Origin: Ktedonobacterales bacterium
Lineage (GTDB): Bacteria; Chloroflexota; Ktedonobacteria; Ktedonobacterales; JADMIN01
NCBI GenBank assembly: GCA_015478575.1
Contig: JADMIN010000064.1
Span: 1 to 9,059, forward strand
Length of the DNA stretch: 9,059 nucleotides
Direction of reading: 5' to 3'
Below are positions 1 to 5,899 of the stretch, one piece after another; positions within the stretch are counted from its first letter, which is position 1, and each line of letters opens with the position of its first letter. Below the pieces are notes generated by a model, which was given only the letters and a program-made list of their open reading frames with translations, searched no databases and was not told the DNA's origin. The position numbers and the translations under genes are program-made.

Positions 1-113
1 GGGTGACTCTGCCCAGCGGTGTGCCGCTCCAGCGCCGCACGATGCATGCCGAAGCCACGCCGCGCGTGCCTTCTGGCATCCTCGCGTATTATGGGCCATG
101 TTGGCCATCGCCC
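1..113. other. left-edge sequence without a supported gene
   Basis: This stretch lies beyond the stop codon of the minus-strand SDR gene and runs to the window edge. Several frames are open. On the minus strand an ATG at 79 and another at 108 stay open to the edge, for about 26 and 36 codons. Neither has a convincing ribosome binding site at normal spacing, and neither translation is recognisable. A gene could start here on the minus strand, but the window does not show enough to call it. Confidence 0.3.
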
Positions 114-968
114 CTAGATCGTCGTCTCTAGGCCGGTGAGTCGCGCGCTCACCTCCCAGAGGCGCCGCGCGGCGTCCTGATCATAGGAGGCGAGGGAAGA
201 TTCCGTCGGCTTGCGGTTGGCGAAATACCGGCCGCTGATATCGGCGACCTCAGGGGCGGTCGCCAGATAGATCGCGGTCCGCGCCCCCCGCTCAGGGCCA
301 ATCATGATGGGGCGTAAGAGCGTCATGCCGATGCGGGCGGCGGCGCCATTGTTGCGCGCGAAGCCGGTGGCGACGAAGCCGGGATGCAGCGTATTCGCGG
401 TGAGGCGTGTGCCCGCCAATCGCCGGGCCAACTCGTAGGTAAAGAGGATATTGGCCAGCTTCGATTGCCCGTAGACGGTGAGGCCTCGATAGCGGTGGCG
501 CTCTTGCTGGAGGTCGTCGAAGGGAATGCGCGCGCCAACGTGCGCCGCCGAGGCGACCGTGATGATGCGCGCGGGCGCGCTGGTCCGCAGGCGCTCCAGC
601 AGGAGATTGGTCAGCAGGAAAGGCGCGAGATGGTTGAGGGCGAACGTGCGCTCTAGGCCATCCACGGTGACCTGGCGGGTGGTAAAGAGCGCGCCAGCGT
701 TGTTGACCAACACATACAGCCGGTCGTAGCGCTCCAATACTTCCTGGGCGAGCTGGCGCACTCGCGCCTGAGCGCTGAGGTCAGCGAGCAGCACATCTAT
801 GGCTTGGCTACCGGTCCGCTGGCGCATGCGCGTGGCCGCCGCCTGCGTGCGTGCCGCGTCACGCCCCACCAAGATCACCCGCGCGCCGCGCGCGGCCAGC
901 GCCTCAGCGGTAACAAAGCCGAGGCCAGCGTTCGCCCCAGTCACGAGACAGACATGCCCCTCCATCAT
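114..968 (-). CDS. short-chain dehydrogenase/reductase, retinol-dehydrogenase-like
   Basis: Predicted cytosolic NAD(P)-dependent oxidoreductase of the classical SDR family, 284 residues. The Rossmann glycine motif TGANAGLG is at residues 10-17, NNAG at 89-92, the catalytic Ser near 140 (ITVAS) and YGQSK (YxxxK) at 166-170, followed by the HPG turn near 195. The pattern LNHLAPFLLTN and the C-terminal Trp/Leu-rich tail resemble the retinol dehydrogenase / WWOX-like branch, whose bacterial substrates are mostly unknown. The frame stays open to 1040, but I start at the ATG at 968 because AAGGAG sits 8 nt upstream and the Rossmann beta-strand begins at once. A second ATG follows directly. The gene is divergent from the small membrane protein at 1257 and has no obvious operon partner in the window. 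Family assignment is secure; substrate is not. Confidence 0.93.
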   Translation of the reverse strand: MMEGHVCLVTGANAGLGFVTAEALAARGARVILVGRDAARTQAAATRMRQRTGSQAIDVLLADLSAQARVRQLAQEVLERYDRLYVLVNNAGALFTTRQVTVDGLERTFALNHLAPFLLTNLLLERLRTSAPARIITVASAAHVGARIPFDDLQQERHRYRGLTVYGQSKLANILFTYELARRLAGTRLTANTLHPGFVATGFARNNGAAARIGMTLLRPIMIGPERGARTAIYLATAPEVADISGRYFANRKPTESSLASYDQDAARRLWEVSARLTGLETTI

Positions 969-976
969 CGTCCCTG

Positions 977-982
977 CTCCTT
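977..982 (-). promoter_or_regulatory. ribosome binding site fixing the SDR start
   Basis: On the minus strand AAGGAG lies 8 nt upstream of the ATG at 968. This favours that start over the longer frame, whose extra 24 residues do not look like SDR sequence. Confidence 0.7.
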
Positions 983-1143
983 CTTGGCCGCTCGTCCTTC
1001 TTGGCCACACGCCCACATGCGGATGCCTGGCCGCCCTCACGGGTGGCCCTCAATTGTAGCGTCGCGGACCCCGTTCCTCGCAAGCCTCAAGATATCATCG
1101 GTAGGCTGCCATATCCACGCGGTTGACAGGGAGCGTATACTAG

Positions 1144-1185
1144 CACCAGCCAGTGGACCTCTGACCCGGTGGAGGGCGGCTGGTG
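1144..1185 (+). repeat. 8-bp inverted repeat upstream of the small membrane gene
   Basis: CACCAGCC at 1144-1151 is the exact reverse complement of GGCTGGTG at 1178-1185, with 26 nt between the arms. It begins 3 nt after a TATACT hexamer, so it could be a 5' leader hairpin or an operator for the gene at 1257. No function can be assigned from sequence alone. Confidence 0.35.
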
Positions 1186-1256
1186 AATATTCGGGCGCCC
1201 ATGTGTGGCGTTAGCCGTGGCCCTCGCGGACGCGGCATCTACTCAGGAGGAATGAC

Positions 1257-1448
1257 ATGCGCAATTCCAGCAGTTCCACCACTGGACTTATCGGCGTAGG
1301 CATCTTGCTGATCGTGCTCGGCGCGATCAATCACTTCGTCGTGAAAGCCAACCCCGTCGCCCACACCAGCACGATCCTGGGGATCGTCGGCCTCCTCGCC
1401 GCCATCGCTGGAGGGGCGATGATGATGCGGGGCAGCAACAAAGCGTAG
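1257..1448 (+). CDS. small two-helix membrane protein, unknown function
   Basis: A 63-residue protein with a short polar Ser/Thr-rich N-terminus. One hydrophobic helix covers about residues 10-28 (LIGVGILLIVLGAINHFVV), a short polar loop contains NPVAHTST, a second helix covers about 40-57 and the tail is basic. The ribosome binding site is excellent: AGGAGG at 1245-1250, 6 nt before the ATG, which is the main reason to call so short a gene. It probably sits in the cytoplasmic membrane. I do not recognise a named family. The Gly-rich helices and the NHF..NPVAH segment have the look of a conserved small membrane protein rather than a random frame. The gene stands alone on the plus strand and is followed 21 nt after its stop by a strong inverted repeat that may end its transcript. 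Confidence 0.8.
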   Translation: MRNSSSSTTGLIGVGILLIVLGAINHFVVKANPVAHTSTILGIVGLLAAIAGGAMMMRGSNKA

Positions 1449-1469
1449 CTATCTAGACGTTTCACCCTA

Positions 1470-1517
1470 GCGGATGCGCGTTTGCTCCCCTTCATACCGG
1501 GCCAAACGCGCATCCGC
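1470..1517 (+). terminator. 15-bp inverted repeat, possible terminator of the small membrane gene
   Basis: The arm at 1470-1484 (GCGGATGCGCGTTTG) is perfectly complementary to the arm at 1503-1517 (CAAACGCGCATCCGC), separated by 18 nt. It begins 21 nt after the stop at 1448, a usual place for a transcription terminator. It is not followed by a T-run (the next bases are GTCTCTCTAT), so it is not a classical intrinsic terminator. It may instead protect the 3' end of the mRNA or be a palindromic repeat element. Confidence 0.5.
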
Positions 1518-1685
1518 GTCTCTCTATGCGCGTCTCTCCAGCCGCATCCCCCCCCTTGCCCCGCCTTTCTCTTGTGCCCGTTCATCCGCGCAGTCGCATC
1601 TCCTGACACTATGCCCCGCCAGACGCTCCTCTCATACGCACGTGACGAAGGCCCATTCCCACTCCGCCTCGACCTGCCTCCCAAT

Positions 1686-1758
1686 CCGGGTGGTGCCCGT
1701 CCGGGTGGTGCCCGTCCGGGTGGTGCCCGTCCGGGTGGTGCCCGTCCGGGGGTGCCCG
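1686..1758. repeat. tandem repeat, 4 perfect 15-bp units plus a decayed fifth
   Basis: The unit CCGGGTGGTGCCCGT occurs four times without a mismatch (1686-1700, 1701-1715, 1716-1730, 1731-1745), then a shortened copy starts at 1746. Each unit contains CGGG-TGGTG-CCCG, a 4-bp stem with a 5-nt loop, so the tract could fold as a row of small hairpins. The unit length is a multiple of three, which keeps all frames open through it (GGARP or VPVRV on the plus strand). That explains the misleading open frames here. Perfect identity between copies suggests recent slippage expansion. Confidence 0.9.
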
Positions 1759-1898
1759 CGCGTCAGGGCGCACGGGGAGCATGGGGTGGACCGAGCGCAC
1801 GACCATACTGGCGCGTGCTTTGCTAGTAGGTGGGACATCTGCGCGGTTGCGCGGCAAGGCGTTGGGGTGCCCGGCTCACCAGGGGGAAGGACAGGCGC

Positions 1899-2627
1899 AT
1901 GAAAGGGTCCGCGCAGGTTCGCGCGCGTGTCCGCGTGCGCAGGCGCGCGCTCTGGGCAGCCAGCATGGTGACGCGCCCCGCTCCCCCCCACCCGTTGGCG
2001 CTCACTGGGCTGGTCTTCGCGGCGGCGGCGTGGGGCTGGGTAGTTGATAGTCCAGCGCTGCCGTTCCTCGCGCCAACGGGCAACTCGACGCTCTTCCAGT
2101 CCAGCACGGCGGCGGTGTTCGCGTTGCTGGGGATCCTCTTCGGGCCATGGCTGGGGGCGCTGGGTGGGCTAGTCCGTGATGGCGCGGGCTATGGAGCGGC
2201 CCTGGCGCTTCATCCCGGCGAGGTGATGCGTGCGGGCCTGCTGCCGTGGCTGGGGCGGGCGGGAGTGGATATCCTGGAGGATGTAGTATTGGGTCTGGTG
2301 CCGGGGTTGGTGGCCATGCGTATCCGCCGCCTCGATCTCCTCGCGCTCGTCGCCGCGGTGACGGCGTGGCTCTCCCTGCCGCTGCTCGTGGTCGGCGACG
2401 CGCTCTTCAGCGGCCACGCACGCTCGCTCTTGGCCGCGCTCACCACCGCCGTCGGAGACTGGAACGAGCCAGTGGATCCCGCGCTCACCGTCTATGCGCT
2501 GTTGACGGGGGCGATGGTCACCTTCGCCCTGGCGCGCTGGACCACGCACCCATGGGCCGCGCTGGCACTGGGCGCGCTCTTTGCCCTGCCCGCGCTGGCG
2601 CTGATCGCGCTGGGGGCGCATCCCTGA
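1899..2627 (+). CDS. ECF-transporter S-component-like integral membrane protein
   Basis: A 242-residue protein with about six hydrophobic helices (near 33-50, 68-92, 122-140, 146-168, 196-213 and 218-240), the size and topology of substrate-capture (S) subunits of energy-coupling factor vitamin or metal transporters. The segment at about 70-98 (STAAVFALLGILFGPWLGAL, then GGLVRDGAGY) resembles the conserved helix of the S-component family with a 'lGPwlGalvG' core. The start at 1899 is preceded by a purine-rich GGGGGAAGGA run (about 1883-1891). An ATG at 1965 is possible and would remove an Arg-rich N-terminal extension, but it has no clear ribosome binding site. No EcfA or EcfT genes are near, so if the call is right it would share a general module encoded elsewhere. 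The substrate cannot be told. It converges with the gene ending at 2649, 21 bp away. Confidence 0.65.
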   Translation: MKGSAQVRARVRVRRRALWAASMVTRPAPPHPLALTGLVFAAAAWGWVVDSPALPFLAPTGNSTLFQSSTAAVFALLGILFGPWLGALGGLVRDGAGYGAALALHPGEVMRAGLLPWLGRAGVDILEDVVLGLVPGLVAMRIRRLDLLALVAAVTAWLSLPLLVVGDALFSGHARSLLAALTTAVGDWNEPVDPALTVYALLTGAMVTFALARWTTHPWAALALGALFALPALALIALGAHP

Positions 2628-2648
2628 CGATGCGGACGATGTGGACGG

Positions 2649-2993
2649 CTAGCGCGGCGGATACTCGACCGCGACGTTGGGGGTATAGCTGGCGAGAGGC
2701 GCCTCGATGTCCTCACTTACCACGACCGTCTCGCCCGCGGCCAGCGTCACCGCATCGTCTTTCTGGTAGGTCTGGCCCGTCGCGTTGTTGCGCAAGGTGA
2801 TGGTGACGGCGGCCTGCCCGTGACCGGGGCCGGTGTTGCGAATGATCGCGGTGACGCGGTAGGTTCCACCGAAATAGTCGGGTGCCCGCAGCCGCACGCT
2901 TTCCAGCTCTGGGCGCGGGCCAGAGCAATTGAGCACCCAGAGATAGGGCAGCACCCCCACAAGGAGGAATAGCGGCCACCAGCGTCGCTTCAT
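2649..2993 (-). CDS. membrane-anchored FxLYD/CARDB-like extracytoplasmic protein
   Basis: A 114-residue protein. The N-terminus is a basic start (MKRRWW) followed by a hydrophobic segment to about residue 21, then Cys23 (WVLNCS). The context around the Cys is not a canonical lipobox, so it may be either a lipoprotein signal or a plain signal anchor. The rest (about 30-110) is a small beta-rich domain with the pattern TYRVTAIIRNTGPGHGQAAV and later AAGETVVVSEDI. This is typical of FxLYD/CARDB-type immunoglobulin-like domains that sit outside the membrane. The ATG at 2993 is chosen because AAGGAGGTG (3006-2998) precedes it closely; the upstream ATG at 3014 has no such site. It lies 34 nt downstream of the 336-residue membrane gene on the same strand and probably shares its transcript. 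Its role is unknown; a partner or sensor subunit for that membrane protein is an inference. Confidence 0.8.
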   Translation of the reverse strand: MKRRWWPLFLLVGVLPYLWVLNCSGPRPELESVRLRAPDYFGGTYRVTAIIRNTGPGHGQAAVTITLRNNATGQTYQKDDAVTLAAGETVVVSEDIEAPLASYTPNVAVEYPPR

Positions 2994-2997
2994 CTCG

Positions 2998-3006
2998 CAC
3001 CTCCTT
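2998..3006 (-). promoter_or_regulatory. strong Shine-Dalgarno for the FxLYD-like gene
   Basis: AAGGAGGTG on the minus strand is nearly a full complement of the 16S rRNA tail and ends 4 nt before the ATG at 2993. It fixes that start and allows independent translation initiation after the upstream gene. Confidence 0.8.
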
Positions 3007-3027
3007 CGATCCACATGGCAGCGCGAC

Positions 3028-4038
3028 TCACTTGCCCGGCACCCAGGGCGGCCAGATGATGAGCAGGACCAAGATGGCCACCACCACCGCCACCACCGCC
3101 ATGGCGCAGCCCATCGAGGCGAGCGGGTCCACCCGCTTCTCGGTACGCGAGAGGGAGATCAGCCCAAGCGGCTCTGGGATGAGCGGAATCTTGTGCTCGC
3201 CCTGGTATTCCCAGTGGGGCAGGAAGGCCTCATTCCGCAGCGCGGGGCAGATGGCGCGGAGGCGCGCGGTCAGCTCAGCGCACTCCTCAGTGGTGAGGGT
3301 GTACGTCGGCCAGAGGGCTTCGGTGCCGAGGTGGCGCTCCAAGTTGCGCGCGAAACGCACCATGCTGAGATACTCCTCGGTCTCCTCGTCATCAATGTTG
3401 CGCCACTCGACGATCTGGACGTCCGCCAGCGCGTCATCCCCTAGCGCACCGTCGCCCAGCGCACCGCGCGCGGCCAGGATCGCATTGACCTGCGCGGCAA
3501 AGTAGGCCAGCACCGCGCTCGACCCTCCCTTGACCGTCTGGCGATGGGTGATCTCCGCGCCATCCACCAGAATCTGGCCCATCGAACCCACCGCGTCTTC
3601 CACGGGGAGGGTGAAGGCACACCTGGGCTGTGTCTCCAGATCGAGGACACGATTGAGCGCGGCGGCGGCTGGGGTATCGGCGCTGGTGGCCAGGCGCAGC
3701 GCCCGCAGTTTGCGTTGCTCCACCGCCGCGCGGTCGGGGCCGAGGCGCGCGAGGAGCGCGTACCAAGCAATGCGCGCCGCTCCGATGGTGCCACCGAGGC
3801 TGAGCGCGGCGAGATAGGCGAAGAAGAGGAGGAAGAAGGCGAGCGTCAGCGTCTCCACATTGGAACGCTGGGAGAGCGTCACGTAGAGTTGCGCCTGCCA
3901 GATCAGTAGGGCAATGCCCACGAGAGAAAGAAAGAACAGACCGGTATATGCCGCGGCGAGACGGTGGATACGCTGGGTATATTGGCGGGCGCTCTGGACC
4001 TCCGGCTCGCGGATGGCGCGCTCGACAAGTGACGACAT
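3028..4038 (-). CDS. three-helix membrane protein of unknown family
   Basis: A 336-residue protein. Two long hydrophobic helices lie near the N-terminus (about 31-53 and 64-92). A soluble middle part of roughly 210 residues (about 95-305) follows, then one very hydrophobic C-terminal helix (about 308-330, AMAVVAVVVAILVLLIIW) and a short Pro-rich tail. The middle part contains a short GALGDGALGDDALADV repeat (about 192-207), an acidic EWRNIDDEETEEYLSMVRF segment (211-229) and two conspicuous Cys (253, 264). I do not recognise the domain and will not name a function. The start at 4038 has GGGAGG about 5 nt upstream. It is the first gene of a two-gene minus-strand unit with the FxLYD-like gene and is divergent from the cytochrome-b-like gene at 4344. 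A cytoplasmic domain held between membrane helices is the likely topology. Confidence 0.82.
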   Translation of the reverse strand: MSSLVERAIREPEVQSARQYTQRIHRLAAAYTGLFFLSLVGIALLIWQAQLYVTLSQRSNVETLTLAFFLLFFAYLAALSLGGTIGAARIAWYALLARLGPDRAAVEQRKLRALRLATSADTPAAAALNRVLDLETQPRCAFTLPVEDAVGSMGQILVDGAEITHRQTVKGGSSAVLAYFAAQVNAILAARGALGDGALGDDALADVQIVEWRNIDDEETEEYLSMVRFARNLERHLGTEALWPTYTLTTEECAELTARLRAICPALRNEAFLPHWEYQGEHKIPLIPEPLGLISLSRTEKRVDPLASMGCAMAVVAVVVAILVLLIIWPPWVPGK

Positions 4039-4343
4039 GGTATCCTCCCAGCGCTGGCGAGAGACGAATCCAAGCGCCGCATCCGTCTTCGCTTTGCATG
4101 CCGCATGCCAGCGGGTGCATCGCGCCGCTGGTGGCGCCGCGCCCCTCCCTCGCTGTATCGCGCACCCGTACTACCCTTGGCGGTGTGGGGTACCGCGCTG
4201 ACGGCATCTGGGCTGTGGTGGCTATCCGCGGTGGCTATCCGCGGTGGCTATCCGCCGCCTGATGGGGGTTCGCGCCGTCACATGAGGACGCCTCGCTCTC
4301 CTTGCTTCGCCAACAAAGGAGCCGGGGGAGAGACATCTGAGAT
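4039..4343. other. divergent intergenic region with a 3 x 13 bp repeat
   Basis: No gene is supported in these 305 bases. They separate two divergent membrane-protein genes and must contain both promoters, but I see no convincing -35/-10 pair. Visible structure: the palindrome CCAGCGCTGG at 4048-4057, directly upstream of the ribosome binding site of the minus-strand gene; a three-copy 13-bp tandem repeat at 4217-4255; and a weak 6-bp inverted repeat (AGACAT 4331-4336 with ATGTCT 4344-4349) that would bury the start codon of the plus-strand gene. Confidence 0.5.
4217..4255. repeat. tandem repeat, 3 x 13 bp
   Basis: The unit GGTGGCTATCCGC is repeated three times without mismatch at 4217-4229, 4230-4242 and 4243-4255. 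Each junction creates CCGCGG. It lies about 90 bp upstream of the gene at 4344. Its function is unknown; slippage expansion or a set of repeated binding sites are both possible. Confidence 0.9.
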
Positions 4344-4934
4344 ATGTCTGAAAAGAACAGGGGTCTCGCTATGCGCATCGAACGCAAACCGCCCAGCCGG
4401 GCGTGGCTCACCGCGCCGCTCGTCGCCTTCGCGCTGATCTCGCTCACCGTCGGTCTGGTCGCGCGCCAGACGGTACGCTCGCCCTACAATACGCCCTTCT
4501 TCCATCTCTTCTTCAGCGACACCCTGCATATGAAAGTGTGGCTGGTGAGCGCGGCGCTGCTCCTCGGCTGCTTCCAGTTGCTGACGGCGGGGCGCATCTA
4601 TGAGTTGTTCCACTTCCCGCCCAAAGGCCGCTTCTATCACCTCGTGCATCGCTGGTCGGGGCGCGTGGCCATCGCGCTGACGCTGCCAGTCGCCTACCAT
4701 TGTATCTTCCTGCTCGGCTTCGCTCCCCATCTCGCGGACACGCGCGTCGTCATCCATTCACTGCTGGGATCGGGCTTCTATGGCATCTTCATCGGCAAAG
4801 TGCTGATCGTGCGGTCACGCGGCTTCCCCGGTTGGGCACTGCCCATCGCCGGAGGTATCCTCTTCGCCGTGCTGCTCGGCCTCTGGCTGACCTCGGCGTT
4901 GTGGTTCTTCACGACCTACGGCGTCGGCCTCTAG
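4344..4934 (+). CDS. DUF6529-like / cytochrome-b-like five-helix membrane protein
   Basis: A 196-residue integral membrane protein with about five helices (near 22-41, 63-84, 104-126, 138-157, 165-190). Several His sit at or in helices: His62 (DTLHMKVWL), His99, His102 (VHRWSGR), His119 (PVAYHCIF) and His138 (VIHSLLGSGF). The HRWSGR...LPVAYHC...HSLLGSGFYGIFIGK arrangement resembles the DUF6529 family and, more loosely, b-type cytochromes and ferric-reductase-like four-helix proteins, where paired His bind heme. Heme binding and a role in membrane electron transfer are inferences. The start at 4344 has GGGGGAG (about 4324-4330) a rather long 13 nt upstream. An in-frame ATG at 4371 is an alternative and would still leave all helices. 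The stop codon falls inside a 3 x 13 bp tandem repeat. No redox partner is adjacent. Confidence 0.78.
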   Translation: MSEKNRGLAMRIERKPPSRAWLTAPLVAFALISLTVGLVARQTVRSPYNTPFFHLFFSDTLHMKVWLVSAALLLGCFQLLTAGRIYELFHFPPKGRFYHLVHRWSGRVAIALTLPVAYHCIFLLGFAPHLADTRVVIHSLLGSGFYGIFIGKVLIVRSRGFPGWALPIAGGILFAVLLGLWLTSALWFFTTYGVGL

Positions 4935-4959
4935 CGTCGGCCTCTAGCGTCGGCCTCTC
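4921..4959. repeat. tandem repeat, 3 x 13 bp, across the stop codon of the preceding gene
   Basis: The unit GCGTCGGCCTCTA occurs at 4921-4933 and 4934-4946, and a third copy at 4947-4959 differs only in its last base (C for A). The TAG stop at 4932-4934 is formed at the junction of copies one and two, and another CTCTAG follows at the next junction. The third copy would read CTCTCG, so the array itself supplies the stop codon. Unit length 13 is not a multiple of three, so changes in copy number would shift frame downstream of the first copy. Confidence 0.9.
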
Positions 4960-5011
4960 GTCGGACTGCGGCCTCCTGATCGCCCACACAGCGGCGGTAG
5001 GGCACATCCGC

Positions 5012-5875
5012 TCAGCCCAGCGCGAAGCTGGCCTGACCATAGAGGTGGCGCCGCCGGGTGAGCTGGCGCGCTCCCCCGCGGCGCATGTGGCGCAACACCC
5101 GCTGCTCGCGAAAGCCCGCGCGCTGGAGCAGCGCCCTGGCCGCGCCATTGGCCTGGGGCGTGAGCGCCCGTGGTGGCTCGCTGAAAGGGAGGGTGAGCGC
5201 GCGCGCCAGCAGCGCCTCCGCCGCCGTGGGCGTCGTCGCGACCCACGGCCCCAGGCTCCGCGCCTGCGCATAAAGATAGCCCGTGAGGCGCCCAGTCACA
5301 TCCCGCACGATAAATGTGCGTGCTGGCAGCTCGCGCAGATAGGCGGCGAGGACCGCCCCGCGCTCCGCCCCGAAGTACGGCGCGTCGAACGCGGCCAACT
5401 CTGGCAGGTCCCCCGCCCGCGCAGTGGCTACCGTAGCAGCGGTTGCCGTATCAGTGGGGGTAGTGAGCGTGCTCGGCTCCTCCAGCCGCCAGACGCCTAC
5501 GAGATCATCCGTGACGAAGCCCAGGCGTGGATACATGCCCGCGCCGGCGTCACTGGCATCCAGCAGCGCCATCGGGCAGCCACGCGCATCCACCCATGCC
5601 AGCAGCCGCTCCATCAGCGCCACGCCAATGCCTTGCCGCTGCCGATCGGGCCGCACGCCCACCATGCCGATATACGCGAACGGGCCGAAGTCTACCGCGC
5701 CCGCGACACCCACCGCCTCGCCTTCCAGCCGAGCCAGCAGCCAGCCATCCGGTTGCAACGCCAGCACGCGCCGCAACTCCGGCACGCGGGTGCGCGCCGC
5801 CTCGTAGGCCGCGATGAGCACCGCATCCGCGTCCGCCAGGTCCGCCTCAGCCATCGGCTCGATCACCACGTGCAT
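5012..5875 (-). CDS. two-domain GNAT N-acetyltransferase
   Basis: A 287-residue predicted cytosolic acetyl-CoA-dependent N-acetyltransferase. The N-terminal GNAT domain (about 1-130) shows the acetyl-CoA motif A VGVRPDRQRQGIGVALM at 72-88, with the Q/RxxGxG/A core, and the later Y-x-x-L-GF motif (MYPRLGF, 114-120). A Thr/Ala-rich linker (about 134-152) leads to a second domain (about 153-287). Its FDAPYFGAERGAVLAAYL segment and the ending RHMRRGG...LYGQASFALG match the C-terminal Acetyltransf_18-type domain seen in long GNAT proteins. The substrate is unknown. The start at 5875 has a GGAG about 9 nt upstream. It lies 24 nt downstream of the interrupted hydrolase gene on the same strand and is probably cotranscribed with it. 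Confidence 0.9.
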   Translation of the reverse strand: MHVVIEPMAEADLADADAVLIAAYEAARTRVPELRRVLALQPDGWLLARLEGEAVGVAGAVDFGPFAYIGMVGVRPDRQRQGIGVALMERLLAWVDARGCPMALLDASDAGAGMYPRLGFVTDDLVGVWRLEEPSTLTTPTDTATAATVATARAGDLPELAAFDAPYFGAERGAVLAAYLRELPARTFIVRDVTGRLTGYLYAQARSLGPWVATTPTAAEALLARALTLPFSEPPRALTPQANGAARALLQRAGFREQRVLRHMRRGGARQLTRRRHLYGQASFALG

Positions 5876-5899
5876 GTCGCCGCTCTCCGTTCCCGCGCG

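Larger units (their letters stand above)
969..1256. other. divergent intergenic region between SDR and small membrane protein
   Basis: No gene is supported in these 288 bases. They must hold the promoters for both divergent genes. Visible elements are TTGACA at 1123-1128, TATACT at 1136-1141, an 8-bp inverted repeat (CACCAGCC 1144-1151 with GGCTGGTG 1178-1185), the palindrome GGGCGCCC at 1193-1200 and AGGAGG at 1245-1250. The two promoter-like hexamers are only 7 bp apart, so they cannot be the two halves of one standard sigma-70 promoter. Confidence 0.45.
1449..1898. other. long intergenic region with inverted and tandem repeats
   Basis: These 450 bases hold no credible gene. Several frames are open on both strands, but they overlap each other, lack ribosome binding sites and translate to low-complexity Arg/Pro/Gly text. 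The region contains a 15-bp inverted repeat (1470-1517), a C/T-rich stretch (about 1518-1690), a four-copy 15-bp tandem repeat (1686-1745) and a GC-rich leader before the S-component gene. I see no recognisable riboswitch consensus in that leader. Confidence 0.6.

Noticed and set aside
1474..1991. Overlapping open frames on both strands through the 15-bp repeat
   Set aside because: The repeat unit is a multiple of three and keeps every frame open. The translations are low-complexity Pro/Arg/Gly text without ribosome binding sites.
4331..4349. Inverted repeat AGACAT/ATGTCT over the start codon at 4344, with a CTGAGA that recalls part of a TPP riboswitch
   Set aside because: A 6-bp AT-rich stem is weak, and none of the other conserved TPP riboswitch segments is present.
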